Below are positions 44,598 to 52,299 of a DNA stretch of 64,000 nt, piece after piece. This DNA is from JBFWYO01 sp050186335 (GTDB taxonomy: Bacteria > Pseudomonadota > Alphaproteobacteria > Bin65). The stretch lies in contig JBFWYO010000012.1 in NCBI GenBank assembly GCA_050186335.1, positions 3,180-67,179 of the forward strand, given 5' to 3'. The position numbers were made by a program, and so were the translations under genes. Each line of letters opens with the position of its first letter. Position 1 is the stretch's first letter. Under the pieces are notes generated by a model. The model was not told the origin of the DNA and ran no database searches. It was given only the letters and a program-made list of their open reading frames with translations.

Positions 44598-46037
44598 TCA
44601 GGCGCTCTGGGAGCTCTTGGCGTACATGTTGGCGACCGCATCGGCCACCAGATCGTGCGAAAATTGCGGCTGCGTGCCGAGGAACCGGCAGGCCGAGACG
44701 ATCTGATCGACGACGAATTTCGCCTGATAGCAGGCGAGCGGCTTGCCTTCGACCGACTTGAGCGCCGCCACGACGTCCGCCACATCGTCGGCAGTGGCCG
44801 GAATTTTCTTCGCCGCGCAGATGCGCGAGAGAATTTCCGTAAACTCGGCTTCGCTCGGGCCGTCGACTTCGAGCTTGTAGGGAATGCGGCGCAGGAAAGC
44901 GCCGTCCATCAAGTCGTTCGGCGTCAGGTTGGTCGAGAAGATCACCAGCTGATCGAACGGAATCTCGAACTGCTTGCCGGTGTGCAACTTGAGAAAATCC
45001 ACCCGCCGCTCGAGCGGCACGATCCAGCGGTTCAACAACTCCTCGGGCTTGACAATCTGGCGGCCGAAATCGTCGATCACGAACACGCCGCCCTGCGCCT
45101 TGACGTGCAATGGGGCTTCGTAAAACTTCGCGATCGCGTTGAACTTCAGATCCAGCATGCTCAGCGTCAATTCGCCGCCGGTGATGACCATCGGCCGGCG
45201 ACACGGCGCCCAGCGACGATCGACCTCCTCGCGCCGCAGATCGAGAGTATCAGGGCTCGATTCGGTTTCGACGACGACTTCGTGGATGTTGGAATCGAAG
45301 ATCGTGATGATGTCGCCGGCCACTTCGATGCAGTACGGGACGAAGATCACGTCTTCGTAGATGGTGCCGATTTTCTCCGCGATGGTGGTCTTGCCGTTGC
45401 CCGGCGGACCGTACAGCAGGAGCGACTTCCCGGAATTGAGCGATGGCCCGACCCGGCGCACGAATTCCTCGGAGACCACCATATCGGAGAACGCGGCCTT
45501 GACCTTTGCCGGAGTCGCAATCTCGCTGCCGATCGCCTGCTTGAATACCTGTTCGCGATACGCGTTGAGCGTTACCGGCACAGGCCCGACATACTGGTTC
45601 TGCGCCAAAGCATCCGCAGCGAAACTCTTGCCGGCGTGGGTAAGCCGAAAGCGCGACTCGTTGGAATGGCCGGGGATCGCCGAGCCGAATTGCTCGACCA
45701 GCTTGCGCGTCACGCCTTCGCTCAATAGGCCGGTTATGACCGAAGCCGGCAGTTTCAACGTATCGCGCAGTTCGCCGATCGTCTCCGTGCCCTGAACGAC
45801 CATCATCTTGGCGACAAATTTGAGCAGATAATCCGGCTTAAGACCGGTGTCGGCGACGGTCGCGGGTGCGACCGGGGCGGTGCGCTGAAGTTCCTCAACC
45901 GTCTCGGTCGAGACCAGCTTGAGCGCCACCAGATTGTCGATCACCCGGCCGCCTTCACGCTGCTGGCGCACGACCGCCTTTTCGAGGTCGTGCTGCGAAA
46001 CCAGCTGCTTGGCAGCCAACAGTTCACTGAGCCGCAT
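44598..46037 (-). CDS. AAA+ ATPase with MshEN/GspE-like N-terminal domain
   Basis: A 479-residue cytoplasmic protein. Residues 1-55 (MRLSELLAAKQLVSQHDLEKAVVRQQ-like helix pair) resemble the MshEN/type II secretion GspE N-terminal module, which in some members binds cyclic di-GMP. The AAA+ core has Walker A LLYGPPGNGKTT, Walker B GVFVIDDFGRQ and a sensor-1-like FSTNLTP. It is not a GspE/PilT-type secretion ATPase, because the C-terminal part is AAA+ rather than T2SS_E. The start at 46037 was chosen because the upstream 20 codons are not conserved in style. A role in signalling or pilus-like assembly is only a guess. Confidence 0.8.
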   Translation of the reverse strand: MRLSELLAAKQLVSQHDLEKAVVRQQREGGRVIDNLVALKLVSTETVEELQRTAPVAPATVADTGLKPDYLLKFVAKMMVVQGTETIGELRDTLKLPASVITGLLSEGVTRKLVEQFGSAIPGHSNESRFRLTHAGKSFAADALAQNQYVGPVPVTLNAYREQVFKQAIGSEIATPAKVKAAFSDMVVSEEFVRRVGPSLNSGKSLLLYGPPGNGKTTIAEKIGTIYEDVIFVPYCIEVAGDIITIFDSNIHEVVVETESSPDTLDLRREEVDRRWAPCRRPMVITGGELTLSMLDLKFNAIAKFYEAPLHVKAQGGVFVIDDFGRQIVKPEELLNRWIVPLERRVDFLKLHTGKQFEIPFDQLVIFSTNLTPNDLMDGAFLRRIPYKLEVDGPSEAEFTEILSRICAAKKIPATADDVADVVAALKSVEGKPLACYQAKFVVDQIVSACRFLGTQPQFSHDLVADAVANMYAKSSQSA

Positions 46038-46227
46038 AATTCGGATTTCCCGTTTCTGGTAACCATTCGGCATTCGGGCCGTGGCCAGAGGCCGCAACCG
46101 AACCGAACGCGCTTAACCATGTGACATTCGTTGCCCATGCTATGAACTCGAGGTTGCAAAACACTTAAGACCGCACCGCTGGTCGCACTGTCCCCGGGGC
46201 CCGCGATTCGGCGGCCTTACCGGCATA

Positions 46228-46256
46228 TACTTGACTAAAGCAACTATTTACTTGAC
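46228..46256. promoter_or_regulatory. TACTTGAC direct repeat ahead of MarR-GNAT gene
   Basis: TACTTGAC occurs at 46228-46235 and again at 46249-46256, 21 bases apart, i.e. on the same face of the helix two turns apart. The stretch between is A+T-rich. It lies about 50-80 bases before the MarR-GNAT start and contains TTGAC -35-like elements. It could be an operator for the MarR domain or overlapping promoters. Confidence 0.4.
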
Positions 46257-46305
46257 GATGGCAGAGGGTTTTGGGCGTTCGAAGCGACCCCGGGAGCCAG
46301 CACCG

Positions 46306-47235
46306 ATGGCCGATCCAGACTTGCCGCAACGCATCGAATCCGTGCGCGCGTTCAACCGTTTCTATACCCAGCGCATCGGCGCGCTGCACGAAAGTCATTC
46401 GAACAGCCCGTTTCCGCTGCCGGAAGCGCGCGTACTGTACGAGTTGGCGCACCGCGCGGCGCCGACGGCAACCGAATTGGCGCGCGAACTCGGACTCGAC
46501 ACCGGGTATCTCAGCCGCATCCTGGCGCGCTTCGAAACACGCGGCCTGATCGAGCGCAAGCCGGTACCGCGCGACCGGCGGCAAAGCACGATCCGCTTGA
46601 CGCGGGACGGCCGCGCCGCATTCGCGCCGCTCGATGCTGCGTCCCGCGCGGAGAACGGCGCATTGCTGGAGCCATTATCCGACGCCGACCAGCGCCGGCT
46701 GATCGACGCCATGGCGACGGTGCAGCGGCTGCTGGGCGGCGGGCCGGGCGCCGCGTCGGCCTATCTGCTGCGGCCGCATCAACCGGGCGACATGGGTTGG
46801 GTCGTGCGCGCGCACGGGTTGCTGTACGCGCGCGAGTACGGCTGGGACGAGCGTTTCGAGGCGATGGTGGCCGGCATCGTCGCGAGGTTCATCGACAGAT
46901 TCGATCCGAAACGCGAGCGCTGCTGGATCGCGGAATTGGACGGCGAAATCGTCGGCTCCGTTTTCGTCGTCCGGAATGCGCCCACGGTCGCCCAATTGCG
47001 CATGCTGATCGTCGATCCGCGCGCGCGCGGCCTCGGCATCGGCGCGCGGCTGGTCGAGGAATGCATTCGCTTCGCACGGCAGAGCGGCTACAAGAAGCTG
47101 ACTCTGTGGACCAACAGCATCCTGCTGGCGGCGCGGCAGATTTATGTGAATGCCGGATTTCGGATGGTGCGCGCCGAGCCGCATCACAGCTTCGGGCACG
47201 ATCTGATCGGCGAAACCTGGGACTTGAAATTATGA
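46306..47235 (+). CDS. MarR-GNAT fusion protein
   Basis: A 309-residue protein joining a MarR winged helix (about residues 5-145; ARELGLDTGYLSRILARFETRGLIER, wing PRDRRQSTIRLTRDG) to a GNAT acetyltransferase (about 155-305; acetyl-CoA loop RGLGIGARLVEECIRFAR and the YVNAGFRMV segment). Such fusions are a known family thought to couple gene control to acetylation of a small molecule; neither ligand nor substrate is known. The ATG at 46306 was chosen over an upstream in-frame start at 46231, which would overlap the repeat region. Confidence 0.9.
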   Translation: MADPDLPQRIESVRAFNRFYTQRIGALHESHSNSPFPLPEARVLYELAHRAAPTATELARELGLDTGYLSRILARFETRGLIERKPVPRDRRQSTIRLTRDGRAAFAPLDAASRAENGALLEPLSDADQRRLIDAMATVQRLLGGGPGAASAYLLRPHQPGDMGWVVRAHGLLYAREYGWDERFEAMVAGIVARFIDRFDPKRERCWIAELDGEIVGSVFVVRNAPTVAQLRMLIVDPRARGLGIGARLVEECIRFARQSGYKKLTLWTNSILLAARQIYVNAGFRMVRAEPHHSFGHDLIGETWDLKL

Positions 47236-47269
47236 GCGGTCGCGCAGCATCGACGCCGGCGCGCCGAAC

Positions 47270-48151
47270 ATGGAGGATTATCTGACCGTCGCCGCGGCCG
47301 CGGCAACCGGCGTGCAGGTCGGCGCGGCGATCGTCGCGTCGCGCTACGTGATGGACCGCATCGATCCGGCGTCACTGGCGATGGTACGATACGCCATCGG
47401 TTTCCTGTGTCTCCTGCCGCCTTTGTTGCTGACCGCGCGCACGCGTTTCGCGCGGCGCGACATCTGGCCGATCGCCGTGCTCGGCATGGCGCGGTTCGGC
47501 GGCACCGTGGGTCTATTGAACATCGGCCTGCAAACCGTGCCGTCGGCGCGGGCGGCCTTGATCTTCGCGCTGTTCCCGTTGCTGACGATGTTGATCGGCG
47601 CGGCACTTGGGCGCGAACGCGTGACGCGGCCGAAAACCATCGGCGTGCTGCTGACCGTGGCCGGCGTGGGCTTCGTGATCGGCGAGAAGGCGTTCGGCGG
47701 CGGCACCGATTGGACCGGCGAATTGTTCGTTTTCGCCAGCGCCTTCGTCGGCGCGGCGTGCAGCGTGTTCTATCGGCCGTATCTGCATAAATATCCGACC
47801 TTGCCGGTCGGCGCGCTCGCCATGGCCGCATCGGTCGCGTTCCTGGCCGTCTTTGCGGCCGGCGAAGGATTTTTCAGCGTCTGGCCGCGGCTGCCGCTCG
47901 ATGCCTGGATGGTGATCCTGTTCATCGGCATCAGCAGCGGCATCGGCTATTTTCTGTGGCTGTGGGCCCTGGGCCGGACGTCGGCCACGCGCGTGACCGT
48001 TTTCCTCGCGCTCAGCCCGCTGACCGCGGCGGCGTTGGGCGCGCTGTTGCTGCAGGAAGCGATCACCTCGATCATGCTGATCGGCTTTGCGCTGGTCGCG
48101 GCGGGCCTGTGGGTTGCCTTGCGCCAGCGCGCCGTGGCGCCGGTGACTTAG
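47270..48151 (+). CDS. EamA/DMT-superfamily transporter
   Basis: A 293-residue inner-membrane protein with ten hydrophobic segments in two EamA repeats (about residues 8-140 and 155-290). Each ends with a typical motif (LIFALFPLLTMLIGAALGRE and VFLALSPLTAAALGALLLQE). Members export metabolites such as amino acids or purines. It follows the MarR-GNAT gene by 34 bases on the same strand, so it may export the compound that the GNAT domain acetylates or that MarR senses; this is inference from context. Confidence 0.92.
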   Translation: MEDYLTVAAAAATGVQVGAAIVASRYVMDRIDPASLAMVRYAIGFLCLLPPLLLTARTRFARRDIWPIAVLGMARFGGTVGLLNIGLQTVPSARAALIFALFPLLTMLIGAALGRERVTRPKTIGVLLTVAGVGFVIGEKAFGGGTDWTGELFVFASAFVGAACSVFYRPYLHKYPTLPVGALAMAASVAFLAVFAAGEGFFSVWPRLPLDAWMVILFIGISSGIGYFLWLWALGRTSATRVTVFLALSPLTAAALGALLLQEAITSIMLIGFALVAAGLWVALRQRAVAPVT

Positions 48152-48276
48152 CGCGCCAATGAACTGGCAATTAAATGCGTATTTGACGCGCGCGCCCGAG
48201 ACGATGGAATTCCCGATCTCGCTTTGCTACGGTTGCACCGGCCGCGCACGAAGCACGCCCAAAGGATGATCGAGAG

Positions 48277-48783
48277 ATGACAGCGCCTTCGACCCTGCTC
48301 AGCATCGCCGACGCAGCACAGCAATTGGGCATCACCACCATCCGCCTGCGGCAGATGATCCGCGACGGTCAGATCGCCGCCACGCGCGATAATCTGGGCC
48401 GCGCGCGCGTGACCTTGCCGAGCGATTTCTCGGTGCCGACGAGCGCGTCGCCCGCGAACCCAGCCGACGGCGCCGCGGTCGATATCCTGATCGACGAAAT
48501 TCTGGAGTTGCGCGAAGAGCTCGGCGAGCGCGACCGCGGTATCGCAAAGCTGATCGATTTGGCCGAACGCCAGCAGAAGGCGCTGGAACGCGCCGTCGTG
48601 CGGCTCGAAGCCGTGACCGGCGAAGCCGGACGGTCGGCGACTGTCGCCGAGCAGCGCGACCGCGCGGTGGCGCTGGCCGAACGCGCGGTGGCGCAACTGG
48701 ATCAACGCACGACAGCGCTGCAGAAGCTGCGCGGGCTCTTGGACCGCGCCTTTGCCATGTTCGATCGCGGCGCCAAGCCGTGA
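48277..48783 (+). CDS. MerR/excisionase-like HTH plus coiled-coil protein
   Basis: A 168-residue protein. Residues 1-45 resemble a MerR/excisionase-type HTH (LLSIADAAQQLGITTIRLRQMIRDGQIAATRDNLGRARV). After a linker, residues about 65-160 form a long coiled coil (LIDEILELREELGERDRGIAKLIDLAER and later heptads). No effector domain is present. Its TGA overlaps the GTG start of the IclR gene by 4 bases, so both are translated from one message, possibly as a co-regulator pair. Function is not known. Confidence 0.72.
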   Translation: MTAPSTLLSIADAAQQLGITTIRLRQMIRDGQIAATRDNLGRARVTLPSDFSVPTSASPANPADGAAVDILIDEILELREELGERDRGIAKLIDLAERQQKALERAVVRLEAVTGEAGRSATVAEQRDRAVALAERAVAQLDQRTTALQKLRGLLDRAFAMFDRGAKP

Positions 48784-49646
48784 GACGCGGCAGCGATCCC
48801 AGACCTGCGGGCGGCGACCGCGACGAATCGGCGGCGCGCGGCAGCGTGCAGTCGGTGCACCGCGCAATGCAGCTGCTGATGGCGGTCGCGCGCGGACCAG
48901 CCGACGGCGTGCGGCTGTCCGAATTGGCGGCGACCACGGGCCTCGATCGCGCCACCACGCACCGTTTGCTGGCGACGCTGGTCGGCGAAGGGTTGATCGA
49001 ACAGGATCCGCACGGCAAGCGCTATCTGATCGGCATGGAATTCTTCAGCCTCGCCGCCGCCGCCTCGAACCGTTACGACATCGCCGACGTGGCGCACGAA
49101 ACGTTGTTGAGGCTCGCCGAGCAAACCGGCGACTCGGCGTTCTTCTGCCTGCGCAGCGGCAACGACTACATCTGCGTCGACGTGCAGACCGGCGCCTATC
49201 CGATCAAGACCTTGCCGGTCGACATCGGCTCGCGCAGTCCATTGGGCGCGGGCGCAACCGGCATCGCCTATCTGGCGGCGCTTCCGGAATCGGAAGCGGA
49301 TCAGATCCTGGCGCTCAATCGCGACAAGCTGGCGCTGTATCCCGGCCAGGACGAAGCCTCGTTGCGCGCCGGCATCGCGGCGGCGCGCGAGAAGGGCTAC
49401 GCGGTCAGCCCGAAGCAACGCGACTTGAACGTGACCTCGGTCGCCGTCGCCATGTCGAGCCGGCGCGGCCGGCCGATTTCCTCGTTGAGTCTGGCCGCGA
49501 TCAGCGAACGGTTGAACGAACAGCGGCAGGCCGATGTGGCGGCGATGCTGAACGACGAAGCGCGCCGGATCGAAGATTTGATGTGGCGCATGCCGGACGA
49601 TCACCGCCATCGTACGACTTGGGCCCGCGGGGCACGGGGCCGCTAA
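48780..49646 (+). CDS. IclR-family transcriptional regulator
   Basis: A 288-residue regulator with the N-terminal winged helix (about residues 22-85; VRLSELAATTGLDRATTHRLLATLVGEGLIEQ, split by turns) and the C-terminal IclR effector domain (about 100-270; SPLGAGATGIAYLAAL, GYAVS). IclR proteins control catabolic operons and respond to small organic acids. It starts at GTG coupled to the preceding gene and lies 137 bases upstream of a long catabolic operon on the same strand. A 21-bp palindrome in that gap is its likely operator. Confidence 0.93.
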   Translation: MRRGSDPRPAGGDRDESAARGSVQSVHRAMQLLMAVARGPADGVRLSELAATTGLDRATTHRLLATLVGEGLIEQDPHGKRYLIGMEFFSLAAAASNRYDIADVAHETLLRLAEQTGDSAFFCLRSGNDYICVDVQTGAYPIKTLPVDIGSRSPLGAGATGIAYLAALPESEADQILALNRDKLALYPGQDEASLRAGIAAAREKGYAVSPKQRDLNVTSVAVAMSSRRGRPISSLSLAAISERLNEQRQADVAAMLNDEARRIEDLMWRMPDDHRHRTTWARGARGR

Positions 49647-49658
49647 ATCTAGCGCGGT

Positions 49659-49709
49659 AAATTTCACGATACGAAATTTTCAGCCTGCGAAATTCCATAA
49701 TCCGAAATT
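49659..49709. promoter_or_regulatory. Probable IclR operator: palindrome plus CGAAATT repeats
   Basis: A perfect palindrome AAATTTC-N7-GAAATTT occupies 49659-49679. The half-site CGAAATT recurs at 49672-49678, 49688-49694 and 49703-49709, 15-16 bases apart. The cluster lies between the IclR gene and the amidohydrolase gene, just upstream of a promoter-like TTGACT. The A+T-rich symmetry stands out in an otherwise G+C-rich region. Binding by the neighbouring IclR protein is inferred. Confidence 0.65.
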
Positions 49710-49713
49710 ATTG

Positions 49714-49742
49714 TTGACTCGATGCTGGCGGGCGCAAACAAT
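49714..49742 (+). promoter_or_regulatory. Sigma-70-like promoter of the catabolic operon
   Basis: TTGACT (49714-49719) and AACAAT (49737-49742) are separated by 17 bases. The first matches the -35 consensus at five of six positions, the second the -10 at four of six. The site sits directly behind the CGAAATT repeats and about 45 bases before the amidohydrolase start, which has AGGGAGAGAG as ribosome binding site. Confidence 0.5.
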
Positions 49743-49783
49743 CGCTCGACCATTTTCGTCCTGCTTTTTCAGGGAGAGAGCCC

Positions 49784-50749
49784 ATGGCCGGCGCCATCGA
49801 CATCGTCGTCAATCTGTTCACCGAGCAGGAAGTGCGTCTGGGCCAGACCGGCATCGACGAGCATTTCAAGGCACAGATCCGCATGGCACCCGACGCGCGC
49901 GGCGGCGTCTCGATGCCTGACTACATCGCCAAGATGGATCGCGCCGGCATCGATTTCGGTTTGCTCGTCGCCGTGCGCGCGGGCGATCTGAACGTCAAAG
50001 GCTCGTGGGAAATCCCGTACTCGCGCGTGGCCGAAGTGGTCGCCGAATATCCGCATCGCTTTGCAGGCCTTGCCGGCGTCGATCCGTTCCGCGGGATGCA
50101 GGGGCTGCGCGATCTGGAGATCGGCGTGAAGGAGCACGGCTTCGTCGGCGCGCATCTGTATCCGCACTGGTTCGGCCTGCCGCCGGATCACGCCAAGTAT
50201 TACCCCTACTACGCCAAATGCTGCGAGCTCGACATCCCGATCATGATGCAGGTCGGGCATAACCTGATCTATTCGCGCGAGCGGCGCCTGCCGAGCGTCG
50301 GGCGGCCGATCTATCTCGATCAGGTCGCGATCGATTTCCCCGAGCTGAAACTGCTCGGCATCCACATCGGCATTCCTTGGACCGACGAGATGATCTCGAT
50401 GGCGTGGAAGCACGAAAACGTCTTCATCGGCGTCGACGCCTACGCGCCGAAGCACTGGCCGGCGCCGCTGGTGCATTACCTGAACACCTACGGCAAACAC
50501 AAAGTTCTCTTCGGCACCGATTGGCCGGTCATCGACCCGGAGCGCGCGGTGGTCGAGATCGACGCGCTCAACCTGCGGCCGGACTCCAAGCGCATGCTGA
50601 TGCGCGAGAACGCGCTGCGCGTGTTCAATCGACTCAAGCTGGGCGGCAACGTCACGCCGATCCGCAACCAGACGGCGCCCGCGGGCGCGACCAACCCGCG
50701 CGATCTGGTGGTCAAGTCTGACGGCACCATCGGCGTGCGCCGCAAGTAG
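49784..50749 (+). CDS. Amidohydrolase-2 family protein lacking the HxH motif
   Basis: A 321-residue protein of the ACMSD/amidohydrolase-2 TIM-barrel family (metal-dependent decarboxylases and hydrolases). It keeps histidines in MMQVGHNLI and LLGIHIGIPW and the aspartate D246 in LFGTDWP. The usual first-strand HxH is replaced by DIVVNLF (residues 6-12), so metal binding must differ or be lost. AGGGAGAGAG precedes the ATG. It is the first gene of a roughly 10-kb operon and is followed by the acyl-CoA ligase gene after 8 bases. Substrate is unknown. Confidence 0.85.
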   Translation: MAGAIDIVVNLFTEQEVRLGQTGIDEHFKAQIRMAPDARGGVSMPDYIAKMDRAGIDFGLLVAVRAGDLNVKGSWEIPYSRVAEVVAEYPHRFAGLAGVDPFRGMQGLRDLEIGVKEHGFVGAHLYPHWFGLPPDHAKYYPYYAKCCELDIPIMMQVGHNLIYSRERRLPSVGRPIYLDQVAIDFPELKLLGIHIGIPWTDEMISMAWKHENVFIGVDAYAPKHWPAPLVHYLNTYGKHKVLFGTDWPVIDPERAVVEIDALNLRPDSKRMLMRENALRVFNRLKLGGNVTPIRNQTAPAGATNPRDLVVKSDGTIGVRRK

Positions 50750-50757
50750 GGCCCTGG

Positions 50758-52299
50758 ATGACCGACGCCTTCGTTCCGCCGCCGCCAAGCTACAGCCCGA
50801 TACTGGTCTCGACGGGGATTCGCACCTCGGCCGGACGCACGCCGGACAAGGTGGCGCTGACCTACGGCGACGCCAGGCTGACGTTCCGCCGGTTCGTCGA
50901 TCGGATCGACCGCGTCTGCGGCATGACGAAGGATCTGTTCCGCCTGGAGCGCGGGCAGACCGCGGCGATCGTCGCGGCCAACTGCATCGAGTTCATGGAG
51001 ATCATCTGCGGCCTCTCGGACATGGGCGTGCCGGTGGCGATGCTGAACCCCAAACAGACACCGGCCGAAATCGGCTTCATCCTGAACGATTGCGGCGCGC
51101 GCGTGGTGTTCGTGACGCCCGATACCGAAGAATCCGTGCGCGCGGCCGATGCGCCGAGCGTCGAGCGCATCGTCGTGGTCGGCAAGGATTACGAAGGCCT
51201 GCTGTCGAATGCGCGTCCCGCGACGACGTTGCCCGCGATCCAGGAATGGGAACCGTTTTCGATTCCGTATACCTCGGGCACGACGGGCAAGCCGCGCGGC
51301 GTCACGCTGCCGCACCGGTCGCGCGTGATGAACTTCTTCGGCATGGCGGTCGAGTATGGCTGCTATTCGCCGGTGGACCATTATTTGGCGCACGCGCCGC
51401 TGTTCCACGGCGGCGGCTACGCGTTCGCCCACGCCGCGGTGTTCTTCGGCGGCAGCTGCGAGATTCTTTCCAGGTTCGACGCCGAGCTGGTATTGGCCAA
51501 GATGCACGAGACGCCGGTCACCGGCACGTTCATGGTGCCGACGCATTTCCATGCCATGTTCGCGCTCGACAAGAAGATCCGCGATCGCAACCGCGGCTTC
51601 CCGCTCAAGACCATCATTTCGAACGCGGCGCCCCTGCCGCAGCGCACCAAGGAGCTAATCGTCGAATATTTCGGCGAGGGCATCCTGCACGAAACCTACG
51701 GCTCGACCGAAGCCGCCGTGGTCACCAACCTGCGGCCGGAGGACCAGCTGCGCAAGCAACAATGCGTCGGCAAGGCGTTCGTCTGCACGCACATCGAGCT
51801 GCGCGACGACGACGGGAAGCCGGTCAAGCAAGGCGATGTCGGCGAATTGTGGTCGACATCGCCGTATCTGTTCAACGGCTACTGGAAGAACCCGGAGGCC
51901 ACCAAAGTTTCGCTGCGCGACGGCTGGGTGTCGGCCGGCGACGTGGCGCGCATGGACGACGAAGGCTACATCTACATCGTCGACCGCAAGAAGGACATGT
52001 TCATATCCGGCGGCGTCAACGTCTACCCGCGCGAGATCGAGGAACAATTGTTCCGCATTCCCGGCGTGAAGGAAGCCGCCGTGGTCGGCATGCCCGACGA
52101 TTATTGGGGCGAGACCGGCTGCGCGTTCGTGGTGACGCAACCCGGCGCCAAGGTTTCCGCCGACGATGTGCTGAACTACTGCCGCGACAAGCTGGCCGGC
52201 TACAAGGTACCCAAGGCCGTATCGTTCATCGATGCGTTGCCGCGCAATGCGGCCGGCAAGGTTCTGAAAACCGATCTTCGCAAGCGGGGCACGGCATGA
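50758..52299 (+). CDS. AMP-forming acyl-CoA synthetase/ligase
   Basis: A 513-residue ANL-superfamily enzyme that activates a carboxylic acid with ATP and CoA. Motifs are intact: P-loop YTSGTTGKPRG (about residues 178-188), YGSTEA, DGWVSAGDVARMDDEGYIYI with the hinge DRKKDM, and the C-terminal catalytic lysine in NAAGKVLK. It resembles the fatty acid/aryl acid CoA ligases used in degradation. Its TGA overlaps the next ATG by 4 bases. Which acid it activates cannot be told. Confidence 0.92.
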   Translation: MTDAFVPPPPSYSPILVSTGIRTSAGRTPDKVALTYGDARLTFRRFVDRIDRVCGMTKDLFRLERGQTAAIVAANCIEFMEIICGLSDMGVPVAMLNPKQTPAEIGFILNDCGARVVFVTPDTEESVRAADAPSVERIVVVGKDYEGLLSNARPATTLPAIQEWEPFSIPYTSGTTGKPRGVTLPHRSRVMNFFGMAVEYGCYSPVDHYLAHAPLFHGGGYAFAHAAVFFGGSCEILSRFDAELVLAKMHETPVTGTFMVPTHFHAMFALDKKIRDRNRGFPLKTIISNAAPLPQRTKELIVEYFGEGILHETYGSTEAAVVTNLRPEDQLRKQQCVGKAFVCTHIELRDDDGKPVKQGDVGELWSTSPYLFNGYWKNPEATKVSLRDGWVSAGDVARMDDEGYIYIVDRKKDMFISGGVNVYPREIEEQLFRIPGVKEAAVVGMPDDYWGETGCAFVVTQPGAKVSADDVLNYCRDKLAGYKVPKAVSFIDALPRNAAGKVLKTDLRKRGTA

